A DNA stretch of 64,000 nucleotides, from positions 124,001 to 188,000 of the forward strand of contig JAZARR010000170.1 in NCBI GenBank assembly GCA_037389465.1, in the 5' to 3' direction. The translations under genes and the position numbers were made by a program. Each line of letters opens with the position of its first letter. Positions within the stretch are counted from its first letter, which is position 1. Of this stretch, positions 41,271-54,500 are shown piece by piece. Under the pieces are notes generated by a model. It was not told where the DNA came from. It made no database searches and saw only the letters and a program-made list of their open reading frames with translations. This stretch comes from Baylisascaris procyonis (lineage: Eukaryota > Nematoda > Chromadorea > Rhabditida > Ascarididae).

Positions 41271-44200
41271 TCGTTTGCAAAAGCGCATTATAATGACTTA
41301 GGTTTGTATACGTGTACACATATGTATCTGCTGTTTGTATGCTAGTTTGAACTAGAGAAAGATTGAAGCGAAAGCTGGGAAATTTGATGAATATAAGGCC
41401 ATCATAAAATAATTTCTATCCGATAATTTACGTTGATTCATCAAGTGAGGCGCGAGTTATAGCCATTTAGAGGCACCAAAAGATTTGTATGCGTCGATTT
41501 TCGCTTCACATTAATAAATTTGAAGTAAAATGTCTTTTGCATAAAAATTATTCAAATGATCAAATAAATTTTTGAAAATGAAATCATTGCTCAACAAATA
41601 TTTCATATTTTGATAAAAAGTGCGAATGATCAGCAATATGATCGGCGTGAAAATTTTTATACTTTTTCTCGCAAATTCCTCAATCTATTTTTTGCTATGA
41701 CGTTTGCTTTTTCATCATCTGGATTAAGCGAACTTTTCGATGAATAAAAGGACCACCGATATGTGAAATTATTCGATTTTCTATTTCTTAGAGATTGACT
41801 CTCCCTCCCCCTCTTTTGGTGCTGCAAACCAGAATTAAGATATTGTGCTGTAATAGACAACGCTTATGTGAAGGAAAAGCAACCTCCGAAACAGCATTAA
41901 AATTTCTTGCTCAGATATTTCGAGACAGAAATTTACTTTAGAAACCTCTAAATATGACAGCTTGATCCACTTACAAGTACATTATCGAGCTGTTCGCTCC
42001 ATCTAGAATCGATACATGTTGCGTTCATGTGCAAATTTCAGGCGGTCAGTGATGAGATACCATCTTTAGTTCATTTGTTCGCTTGCGGCTAGAGCGCTGC
42101 AAGAGGAAATATTATGTATTTGCGTAGCGAAATATTTTTAATAATTACTAAAGCAAAATAAACAATAGTAACCAATTAATTACTTGAGAATTTATTCTGA
42201 TGTGAGACGGAGCTGAAAGTACGTCCAGGAATTACTGCAACATTTTATAGACTGAATTGTTCACTCGAAACAGCTGAACTAATCAGCTCTCATATGTAAG
42301 CTCGAATGCTTGAGCGGTGATTTCTTTCTAAGGTGTTCTAAAACAGCCCAGTAGAAGCTCCAGTCGGAATAAATGGTTTTTTTAAGAGTTTCTTGGACAT
42401 CGCAGTCGCCCCGCATTCCAAAAGTGGACGGGGAGAGGGCTACTTGTCAAACACTTCTGCCCTCATAGAGAAGGGGAGGGGGTGCTTGCTTGTGAGAGTG
42501 AGGGATTTCGAGGCATGATCATTGCAGCCGCTTATACATAGTGGAGCGTTATAATGTCATCACATTCTACTACTCAATTTGTATCATACACTACCAAGTT
42601 TTGAATGTTATGCTTAGGATTTCTAATATTTTTAACCACTTTGATGATGCAATAAGCGCAATCAAGTTGAACAATTTTTGTTTATCAACGCGATCGCTTT
42701 CACGCTTGATTTCACATTGCGTTTTTTTTGCACGTAAATGGCAACGCTGCAAAATGTGATGACATTAAAAATTCAATTTAAAATGATGTGTCATCGCAAG
42801 GAAAATGTTTCGTTCTTTTTTCAGATGCATACTTTTTTTTTCAAAACTTCCTCATCGTTTAGAAAGTCTTAAATGATCTTGATAAGTAATAAGTGAGTGA
42901 GCGTTTTATCGATCATTGTCAATCGCTCATCACTGATGACGTGTTTTCAAGGATGAATCTATTAATGGTTATTTGTTTTTTATTCGATTCAACGATGGTG
43001 CCATTATCACTTTGTATTTGAGCTACATAAAGAGTTACATATAAATTTATTTATGTTTGAGTCACATAAATATGTAGTATTTCAACGTTCGAAATATTAC
43101 GGCTTATTTTGCTTTATGATAGCGGTTTGTTTCGAAGAGTATGAGTATTTTCAACGAAAACGTGACTTCCGAAACTTATATAGAAGATTAGATGTTTGAA
43201 ATTTTGTTAGAAATTTTAAGAGTACTTACTTGCTAGATGTGACCTCGACCAATAAAACGCTTAGCCGATGATAGCGTTCGAAAATTTGCGTTGAATATTT
43301 CAAAACGAATCCACATATTACAACACGTTCCGATGTGTTTGTGGCGTACAACTGTTTCATCTCTGAGAGTCGTATAGAGGCCCACTTTTCATAGAGGAAG
43401 TGGAGAAAAAATAGTCAATAGAAGAGCGAATTTTTATTTAGATCTATCAGTTAGTTATTTTCTCGTCTGATGATTTATAGATAAAGGAGAATATCGGAAA
43501 ATTCAATTCGATGCAAAATTCGATAATTAAAGTTCAGTTCTCTTTCTTCTGACTTCCTCGAAAAATAGGTGTGACTTAATTTTCCCTCTTTGTCTAATGT
43601 TGGCTGAGTAGCGCTCTTTATCGATGAAAACCAGGTGAAATGATCAAAACATTCATCGATTTGCTTATGTCTCAGCATATATTTCCTATTTATGGGCAAG
43701 ATCGCTTCGTCGCATTTTACAGTACTACTAGAAAATTCTGATTGCTGAAAAAGATATTGCGCTGCTATGACTAGATGCGTTTTTTTCATCACTTCAAACA
43801 TTCACATCTGACATTTGAATAGGGAGGGGTATCTAATAAACGAGAAGGTTACTAGATAGCAATACTGTAAAGCTCCGTATGTGCATACTTTTAAATATTG
43901 TTTAATGTATTTGAGTTTATTAAGTGCATTATTAAATAATCCGGATTGAAAGTCGCTATCATGAAGCATTTCTAGGTAACTATAGTACCATATTATATCG
44001 GAAGCATTCTAAAGCTTAAATTGTCTAGTGTCAAACGATGCAAACAATGATCACTAGTGGAACATATCGATGTTCTCATCTTATCCTACAATGAGATGAT
44101 CCTTATAATCAAAATCTAAGCATAATTTGTTCAAACTAATGCATCAGAGTTCTTCTAAAGTGTTTCATCCAGAAAATGTTTCAGTCGATTTTCCAACTGA

Positions 44201-46900
44201 TTCTAATGTTTATACAAACCTTTATATCTGAACCTGCAGATTTATGGCCGTATTTACTCTTTTTTATCTCTTCAGCTTTAATATTTATTTCTTCCTGATC
44301 AATGCTTCCATTTTCCTGAAAAAACCGAAATTATGCGGCGCGAGGTGTGTAAGGATGGGAGATCCTTGTGAATTCATTTTATTGATAAATATTTTGAACT
44401 TTGATATCTTCAAATATTTTCTCCAAAATTTAATCTTTCATCATACTTTTTGCAATGTAAAAAATTATTTTCCTTTCTAATATTCGTTGGCAATATTATT
44501 TTTGCATTCTTCAAATAAATATTACCATCGCTTGAAAACCTCAAACACATTGAGAAAACTAAGCGATCGCAAATTATTATTTTCGTTCATCGAAATATAC
44601 ATTTTGTTCGAAAGTGATTTTGTTAACGCATTGGTACGATTCACTGCCCCTCAATGATTGATGAATTTCCTGTTTAGTACGAATTCCAGCCGAAAGTCTG
44701 CTGGGAGATTTTTTTTCTGCGAATCATTTTTGGCTCAAAAAAAAATTTTTCGCTGAGCCACTCTTTTGGCTTGTTCATTGCAACACAAAAAAAAAGAAGA
44801 AAGCGTGCCTTTCAAAGCATTAAATAAGAAAATACATTATATATATTAGGTGCGTGACCGATTATTCAATATTTTATTATCATTTTAGCGTAGCTATAGA
44901 GATATTCATATTCTGTCGGAATAAATATTCCATTTTTGCATAATCGAAACATTTTATTGAATATTTTCATATATTTTTGCGTATTTTTCAATGACGATTA
45001 GTCGATGTTGAATTCCGCTTAAGCGCTTTTCTTTCTGTTTGGAATATTTTTGCTTGAAAAGAGCGAAATTTTCTCAAATATATTAATTTAGAATTGTAGA
45101 GTTGACACAATCTCTATGCTATTTCTATAATATTTATCATTCCTCTTGTACCTCATCGCTTCATTTCTATAGTGTTCAACTCACATCTCTACTACGGTAC
45201 AACATGTTTCGTACACCTTATGACCAATGATGTGGAACAATTCAATTTTGCGCATTTTATTCTTCTATTTTTTTGATTTTTTTTTTTTTTTTTTTGATGC
45301 ATTTAGATTGGAATGTTTTCAAACATCATCAGCGGGAAGAGTTAACTGCTTTCATAGCTAAATAGCTTGGAGAATCACAAGTGGGAGGGAAAGAAAAAAA
45401 CAGTTGTTGCTGTTGATGTGAACTTTTTACTATGCTTAGTGCTTAGTTGCACTATAGCACGCTAACATTAGCGTTCCACTAATCTTCCTTCTGCAACTCA
45501 ACGCCAACAATTTTAGTGGAGTTGAAAACTTCGTTGAAGATCTGTTTTGGTAGAACTGCTTCATTTTTTAATCAGCCGATTTACTTTCACGGTACTTTTG
45601 AGGACCCTTAATTGGATTTCGGCTTAGTTTTATCGCCGCGATCATGACCTCTTTACGAATTCTTCCAATTATTGCCGCTTATTCGCTTCTTTCTTTTTAT
45701 TTATCTGAAATATAATTGTGTATTTCTCATAGCTAATCGATATTTATAATGGAATAGAAGGCATTTTATAACGTTCAACTAACTGCTATTCAGTCATCAG
45801 TATCGGCAATCAAAGCTTATCATAGGATTTAGATACGCAGTGTGCATTCTATATTCTAGTTTTTCTTTCTTTCTCGTTTACCGATTCCCTCGACGATCAT
45901 TGCTAAGTGCGTTGTCACCTTTTTGATGTGAAGATTACTTAGCAGCATTCTACATAATTTCTGTCAAAATTTCGGGTTTTTTCTTATCAGCTATGCGAAA
46001 GAAGTTCATTTCGAGCCAAATTTTATCACTTATCGTTATCAAAGATGAGGGTTATTTCTGAGTTGATGCCCTTATATTTATACATATAAGAAGCGGAACA
46101 ACCGAAAATGTTCTTTCGTGTTGAATTTTTCGAATCAAACTTCGAAATTTAATGACATTGAAAGGCAAAAAAGGTCTTGGTGGATCTGATACGCTTTCAC
46201 TCGAGTTATCTCCTCAGTTTTGCTTATTATATCCGAATTATTGAAATAAGGCCTGCTGCTAGCAACCACCCAGATTTAAATTTCTCTCTGTGAAAGTAAT
46301 TTCCAGTAGCTGCCAATTAGTGAAGTTCTACTTTTGGACGAAAGCAGTGTGCCGCAAAATTTGTCGGAAATTATGTTGTGATGAAAACTAGAAAAAAAAA
46401 AGCTGTAAAACTGCATAAGACAGATCGAATGCCCCCCAATACGTCTTCCAGACTGTCCATTAAGTTTGTTATATGCGTGACGAGCACGTCAATGAATTTT
46501 TATCAAACATTGCCCTTTTGTTTCGTCCTTTTTCGAGGCATTGCAGTTAGCTTTTGTGTAGATTTTCCTGTCCTTAAAAATGCTCTCTGGAGGACCTTGA
46601 CAAGGAGCAATACTTTAGATATTTCAGTTTTTTTGTTGTCAAAAGACAATTCCAATAAAATCACTTTGCGATGCGCTCATTTCGTTGAACCATTCCATGT
46701 TGAATCTCCTTCGCAGCAGAAATTGTCTTTTCACATTGCAAGTGAGCAGCTAGAATAGTAGTTGATTGAATGTGCCAAAAAAGTAAGCATTGGTTGTCTA
46801 ATATGGTTTTCGATGAATTGATCAGCAGTTGTAGATTTCATATTTTCAAAAAAAGAGGTCTTAGTCGGTGCAGCTGACACATGTTGGAACGGATCTTTTT

Positions 46901-46932
46901 GTGTGTGTGTGTGTGTGTGTGTGCGTGTGTGT
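46901..46932. repeat. (GT)n microsatellite
   Basis: About 16 GT units with a single GC interruption. Confidence 0.95.
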
Positions 46933-48539
46933 AGGGCGCTATAAATGGTCAATATATTCGGGGGAAACGCATACAGAGACTCGCTTGCTCATTTGAGATG
47001 TCTAGGTGGGCTCATTTATCCATCAGTTATATAAAATATGTCAAGATATATTCAGATGTGATTCTCTTCTCGTCTATAAGCTAATACGTGTCAGTAGAAA
47101 GTGGCGATTAAAGTTGAAGCGCACACTTCGTTGTTAAAATATCTATAGTTAATGCTAAAGGAGAGAAAGTGTTTTGCTTTACTTATTCTGCAGTTATGAA
47201 TTTTTATTGTTCTGAAATAGAAATCACCTATATAAGCGGAAATAAAGTCTTTCAGTTATCACAAGGCCCATTTAATGTAGAAGTCTTCCTTTTCTGAGGG
47301 GAAATATAGTCCTTCTAAGAGTGCAAAAGTGCAAGAATACTGAGACATTAAAGAAAGAAGTTCAGTAGGACATCCTTGTTGAATTGGGTTAGTAAAATGG
47401 AGTAAGAACCCTAGATGTCGCTAATGACATCTCAGTAGCGTACCTAATGAATGTTGTCTGCAAGATCTAAATAATAGATTTCAGTAAATCACTTATCGTA
47501 GTTTATCATTATCTTTCATTAAGACATTTCACTAATGCACTTTTCTCAAAGAGGAATATTAACTCATTTTGAAGGAAAAAATAAACTCATTCTAAAATGA
47601 GCGCATTCGGTAATCGCTAAGAAATGATTAATTGCTATGTTCACCTCTTCGATCACAATTTTTTCTGTGATTATGTCAAGGTCGAGAGACAACTTTTTTA
47701 TACTTTCTGTCTCTAACAAATAGAAAAAAATTCTCGTTTATCGTCATTCATTTATTATATTTTTTTATTACGCAATTTTTCATTTATCGAAAAAATAGTC
47801 GGTCGTTGTGTACAAATGTTAGCGAACATCGACTCAAAAATAATGAAATTCCAAAGAAAATCAAATCGACAACAATCAAATAGTGGAATTTCGAATTCAT
47901 TAATCACTAAAAATTAAAATACTTCGAGATATTATCTAACAGCTCTGCTAGAGCAGGGAGTCGGAGGTTTAGGACTTTCAGGTACAAATACATATAGTTA
48001 ACAAGACTTTTTACTCAGCGTCTTGCATGTGACATTTAAATCAAGTTGACTGAGTCATAAATTAATCATTACTTCGATTCAGCCATAAATATTTGTCGAA
48101 TTTAGTAGTTGCATTGCATAGTTTGATGCAAATTATGACGGAAATAAGTGGAAAGAAACAGCAGAAAACGAGTATATGACAAATATGTTGTTAACTCCAT
48201 TAGCGTCATCACATAGCGATGCGCCCACACATTGCGCTAAGAAGTTTGATGCATAGATTAGTCAGTGAGTTGTTCGTTAGATGCAACAGGTGCGCTGCAC
48301 CTAATCTGATTTATTTCGTTTTCGTGCAATTTACGAACACGCATTTCTCCCCCTTTGAGAAAAATGCTATAAAATTTAACATTTCTCTTGTTTGCTCATC
48401 CATATGACAATGTTCCCTTCAATTTGCTATTTCATAGTAATTTATTTTGACGTAGTTTAAGGTGCCCTTTTATGGACCATGTGACTATCATGCTCATAAT
48501 TCAGACTATACTCATTAATTATTTTTTGAGGAGAAAAAA

Positions 48540-48591
48540 AATTGAAAAGATCAGTATGATTCTGTAAGGGAAATTGAAAAGGTCAGTATGA
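48540..48591. repeat. Direct repeat, 20-bp unit spaced 32 bp
   Basis: AATTGAAAAG(A/G)TCAGTATGA occurs at 48540-48559 and 48572-48591 with one difference. Confidence 0.75.
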
Positions 48592-51500
48592 GTCGGCGGA
48601 TGATCCCATTTGGTGTTTTCACTACATTGCACATTTTTGCACACTTTTGCACATATCAGAATATTGCATATTAGTTGCAATCTCTTTTGTACATCTTATC
48701 TGCAATCGCATTTTTCAATTTTCTCATAATATTTCTTTTCTCTGAAGCAGAAAGAAATCATTTAAGAGCATAAATATCGAGAGCAAAAAAAAAGAATTAA
48801 TAAGAGATTTTTGTTGATAATAAATATTTCCTCATCAATTTCGATTCAATTTCATACCATGTTACTGATCTAATCGATTTTTGAATCGAGTAATTAATAA
48901 ATTGAATTATCCAATTAGAAAGTTTCAAAACGTTTATGATATTTTTTGTTGTCCAATAATTTAATTTTCTTGCAAATATCCGTTTATAATAAAAAAGGTT
49001 TTGAAAAAACCGATCCAACGAATGATTTAAAAAAAAAAACCACTTCGCATGTTTTTTAAAAGCAAAATTGAAATCCCCTAATTTCTAAACTGTATTTGAA
49101 CCGTTTAAATTGGGTAATTTCTATCCGGTATCTGCATAATCTGAAGTGTTTCTGAGGCGATTACGACCGAAAACATAATAAGATAGGAGGTGAGAAATAA
49201 AAGATAATAAGATAGGTGACATAAAAAATAAATTAAAGAGTTAAAAAAATACGATTGGAGATTGCATTTGAAATTCAACTTGCGTTGCATTGCGTCGTTT
49301 ACTTTTGTGATGATGGGTGCTTGCGTTCGTACAATTTGCTTGTCTGGTTCATTGGACAGCACAAGGCCATCCACAAAAAAAAAAGGCATTTTTTCTTCCC
49401 TGCGCTGTCGTTTCTCGAATGTCAATGCCGCGTAATGCTCTCTCGTCACATCGGCACTGAATGTGAATCCGGTTATGCCTCTTCTATGAATCGGTGAGAC
49501 AGTACTAAAGCATTTTAGACGCTTCAACCATCTATCTTGTAATTATTAGTGATATTTTTGTTAGGGTAATACTATTAGCGGATTTGCTATAACTGATCTA
49601 TTTTAGTGTGAAGTATTAAATTACCCTTTCCAAATTCTTGTAATACTAAGATAAATTTTTATTGAAATCTTATGCTCTATTTATATCACCTGTGAGGAAC
49701 AACTTAATATATGACTGGACTGGAAAGGGGATGAAGGATAAAGCGAACACCATTGGTTCATTATTATTAGTGTTATTAGCACTAATATCAGTGGTAATAG
49801 AACGCTGTTTTTTGATAGCCTAATTACCAAAATTAGCCCACTTGGTAAAGTCCATTTATCACGTGCAATCAGTCCAGCACTTATGTCAATTAATAGGTCC
49901 TCTAACATGACTACAACTTATCTACCTTCATTTCATTTGTAGTTTACAAATCGTGTATCCGGCGGGCAACGATGCATCCATCACACACTCATGCATATTC
50001 ATCTTGTTAGAATGCGATTTAAGTCATCGATTTATTTTCATCCCATATTTTTCATTCTCAAGTTTTCTCTTTTCATAGTCCCCAAAGTAAAAAGTTGCCA
50101 TCGTTAAGTGGAGTTCACGTCGAAACATTCACGTCAAAGCTCTTAAGATTGATTACTGAAAAATTTTACTTTCGGCCAATATTTGCAGGAACGAAATTGC
50201 TGAGTGCGTATAAGGAACAGTCTTCATAGGCCGAATGACTGTTTGATGCGGCAGCCAATATCGAAACCGGCTCAGAGAACGATTTTCAAGGTGCGTTGGT
50301 TGCATCGCTGCATTGCTTAGCGTTCAGGTGTTGTTACCCTGTGTACGTGAATGTGCAATCATGGCACACCCGTTGTGTGTCGTTATCGCGCTGCCTGTAC
50401 CAACGAAACGAGTGGTTGGCACCATGCGCTTGCATGCATATGCCAGTAGTCTCATCGTTTGCGCATGTGAAAATCGGTCTATAGTTTCGCGCACATTCAT
50501 TCGCACTGCAAACTTTTACGCTTATTCTTTTTGCGGCAATTTTCTTCTTCATTGTTATTATTCATTAGTTGATAAGGAAATCACGAAATATTAAATTTCT
50601 GAATGTTCCCTCCCCTTTTTTCTTGCACTATTTTGATAATTTTTACCCGAAATTTTTTGTCTATAATTTTATGGCTGAAAGAGTCTCAAAGGATGTCGAA
50701 AATCCTGAACGAATAATTTCATCCAATAAGAATCCAGCTAGCAACGTTCGGTTTCTTTCGTGAATCACATCGCTCCTTTGTAATGGGAAAAAATTGCAAA
50801 TCGAATCTCTCCTAACGACAGAAACGATTGGCTGAACGAATTCAATAGTAGGCTGCCACATTGAGCAGGATTAGTTGCCTATATTCACAACTTGATTGTT
50901 GGCAAATTTGCAAGCAGGAATGAATTTCAGATGAGGCAGCAACTCATTGGCATGGAATTAATGAGCTAAAAGATTGCATGAGTGATATTTGATAGTTCCA
51001 TGCCCACATAAACAGCTGGTAAAGTTACCTTCTCTTTATTAGAGATGGTACTATATGGATATGAGGTAGAATTTGCTTTGAGATATGAAGCATGATACGA
51101 TAGCTTTCTCGGCGACATGCTTAGTAGTCATGTATATCTGTTGCTTTGTGACGTCGTAGCTTTCTTTTCAGGTGCAATACCTATACGTTTGCCTCTGGTC
51201 CATTAGTTTACACGAATCCCTGTACAACTATTAAAACGTAACAGTAATGAAATTTTACATCTGAATCGCTATAATTTGCACTTTGCGCTAAGTACATCGT
51301 TATCATCTTTCGCTCTCGCAATTTCTTATAGTATGATAAACGCTGCAATCAATCTTTCAGTGATCACCTATGCAACTGAGAATGGTTCAAAACGACGTGG
51401 TGAATGACGAATCGATTCAGTGTGACCACAGTATATTTGTCCTTAATCAATTCGTTATACATGCGAACGATGGATGAGTTTTCTTTGAATATTTTAAAAA

Positions 51501-54500
51501 TTGACAAATAACCGTAACTCTTTCAACTTACTCATGTTTAATTTACCATAACTTTAATTTACTTTAACTTGCTCATTACTCATATTCTGTATGAAAATTC
51601 TCGTTGATAATTTTCGGCGTCAGAAATTCAACTTATAATGATTTTTCTAATTTCAATTGCTATTTTATCGATGTTTGAATTTCCTAAAATATATTAATTA
51701 ATAGAGGCGCAAAGAATTGCGGCATGCTATATTGATGCACAATTTATTCGAAGCGTAGATGCCGTTATTTCTTAGGATCTTATTTCTGCGGCTTTTTATG
51801 AGTAATAAGAGAGCAGCAACCTCATTAAATATGAAGCGCCTTCTTCGTTTTGGATTACCACCTCATAGCGTTTGCTTTTGCGCTACAATAGTACGATCTC
51901 TAAAGTTGTGAAAGGACTCATTTTAAATTCAAGCTTGCGATAAGTTAGTGTTTTGAAGTGAAATTCACTATGAAATTTCGAAAAATCAAATTTTTATTAA
52001 ATTCGAAAAATGAAATTACTAAAAAAAAATTGTGATTGAGTTTTTATAAAACTCAATGTAAACTTCGAAACCATTTACAAGAAATCTTAGTGAATTTTAG
52101 TTCTATATTTTAAAAGTTTACACTATTCATGCCGATGCAATTAATTACGTAGTATTTCTTTTGCTAGCCACCTCATTGATGTCATATGATTTGTTGTTTC
52201 CTTGTAATTATATCAGGTATCCTATAAAACTTAAAACTTATTCGCTGAATTTTTATTTTCGTTATATTTGAACCACTAGGTCATTTGCCCTGCTCCCTTT
52301 ATTATTTTAATTTTCACCCTAGTCGACTGGCCCGTTGTGTTATTTCGTTCGATATGAAAATAGCGATGCGAGATTAGTGATAGTGTTGTGTGAGTCAACA
52401 ACGTTACAAGTTAAGCAACCAGTTTCCTAATCCCCGGATGCGCATAAGGATTGTTACATGACGCTTTGCAACCATCGCTTCACAGAGCACACTAGCTTTT
52501 GTTTGCCTTTGTCATCTATTGACAGGATTTTTTTGCCTTTTCGTTTAGGGAAAGTTTTTTTTCATTTCCGAGAAAAAACATGTAACTTTTATTCTCTCAT
52601 ATATGCAAATTTCCGTAATGTCGCAAATCTACTAAACCCCTAAAGTTACATATTGCAAGCTGTATAAACATTGATATGAGCTTCAGATCACTTTAAATGC
52701 GGAATTCTTTCTCGAATGTTATAAGCTAATCGATTCAGTTTCTAGAAGCAAATTGCCGTCTTTTTCATGGGTGAACTTTTGCATATTTCCTCTGGCGGAG
52801 AGCACATCACGGCGACATCAAGTCTGCGCGTGTGTGCTTGCTTGCTGGTGCTTCTGTCTATGTCTCCCCTTTTATCTGCCCGACTATTTCAACATGAGAG
52901 TTAATAAAGGAAGGGCTACAAAATTTAGTAGCTAAAATAAATGCCATTGTTTGGTTTTATCTATCATATTTCATGACAATCTGTCAGGTTCATAAGAAGT
53001 TATAGATGTTTTATTGGGAGCAAAAATATGCATCCATTTTGCGCCAGCCGGCTTTTCCTTTCTAATCAGTGAAGCTGCCAAAGGCGACTGACTCATTTAT
53101 AGAACATTTATGTGAGCGGTCGAGCTAATTAAATCCTGCTATTTTTAATTAGTTGTTATTTGTTATTAACTCGCAGAAGTTAGCCGGCGAGAGAATTTTG
53201 ATGGAAATGAAATGAAGTTACTCATATTGCTTATAGAGCTCACATGAAACTAAGAAAGTGAAGTGATCATACGAGAGGGATGAAAAAAGCGCGTATTGTG
53301 CTTGCGTGCAAGCTATCATTTATTTTTAATAACCTATAAAATATTACGATGAATATTTCTATAATAAATAGAATAGCTATGAACGAACATTTTGCGTTTT
53401 TTTTTTTAATTTCTAAATACATCATTTATCGTGATGATTTCTTGCATCACTTATGTGAATATTCAATATACATTTATGATAGCAAGTGAAAAAGTTTATT
53501 TTCATATGCCCTTGATCATTGCTGACTCATGCGATGAAATATATCGAAATTCGATGTTGATTTTTATGAACGATTTTCTTCAGCTATTAAACTTTGCGAA
53601 ATTTAATCATTAAAAGAAATCATTCCATTCGATTTTATTTCTGTTCGATTATTTGTACTTCTGTTTATTTCGAGTATTATTTCAGTTTTGAATTCGATTT
53701 TTTTTCTTGCTTTTTTACTAAGATTTCTTCACTTTTTACTAAGAATTCGACAAAATTTTTGCTTTTACTAAGAGTATCTCCCAGTTCGCAAAGTTTTATT
53801 TCTTTCTTAGAGAGAGACTCGTCGACTTGCATTCGATTAAATTGAGCCTTAAGAAGTGACAAACGAGCAGAGAAAGGGGGGAGCGATGGCTTTCAGTGAC
53901 GCCTGCACTATGTAGCACTTGAAAGAAGACGTTGCTGTAAAGAATTCATAGAAAAATCTTCATAAAAACTTTTGCTCTTTTCACTTCATTTCCTAGAGAA
54001 GCATTTTCATAGAATCATCTCTCATTTTCCAGTTTCAGTAACGAGCGCTGAAAATTTTGAAAGCTTTCATGATTTACCCATGAGCATATTGTATTTTTAT
54101 TCCGAGATTTTGTACTTCAAAATGCTTACACGTAAATCTGTTCTATAAAGTTGAACAAGAAAGATAGTCGGTATTGCTGTAAATCTCTAAAATGATTTGA
54201 ATGAATTCTTTGAAAAAATTCCACCAAACATTATTTTCCATCCCCAAAGGTTGGAAATTTTTCTTCAGTTTATGAAATCTCGAAAGCCATGGAATAGCTT
54301 CCGGTGTTTTTTATGTTTTGCACTTATTGCATGACGTAAGGACAAATGTCCCTTGTCGTCTTCTTCCCCAACATTCTTTTCTTTGTGGCTTCGTCAAATC
54401 GCATAAAAAAGACGCCCATTACAAACTTGCTCACAAAAATTGCACGTCTTCGCCGTTTCTAAGCTGGTTAGAGCGTTGAAGCATGTCGATATTTGAATTG

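Noticed and set aside
43475..43801. 108-codon minus-strand frame
   Set aside because: No recognisable domain, and its length is within chance expectation for the region.
46378..46758. 126-codon plus-strand frame
   Set aside because: It begins with a poly-Lys stretch from an A-run and has no recognisable motif; treated as chance.
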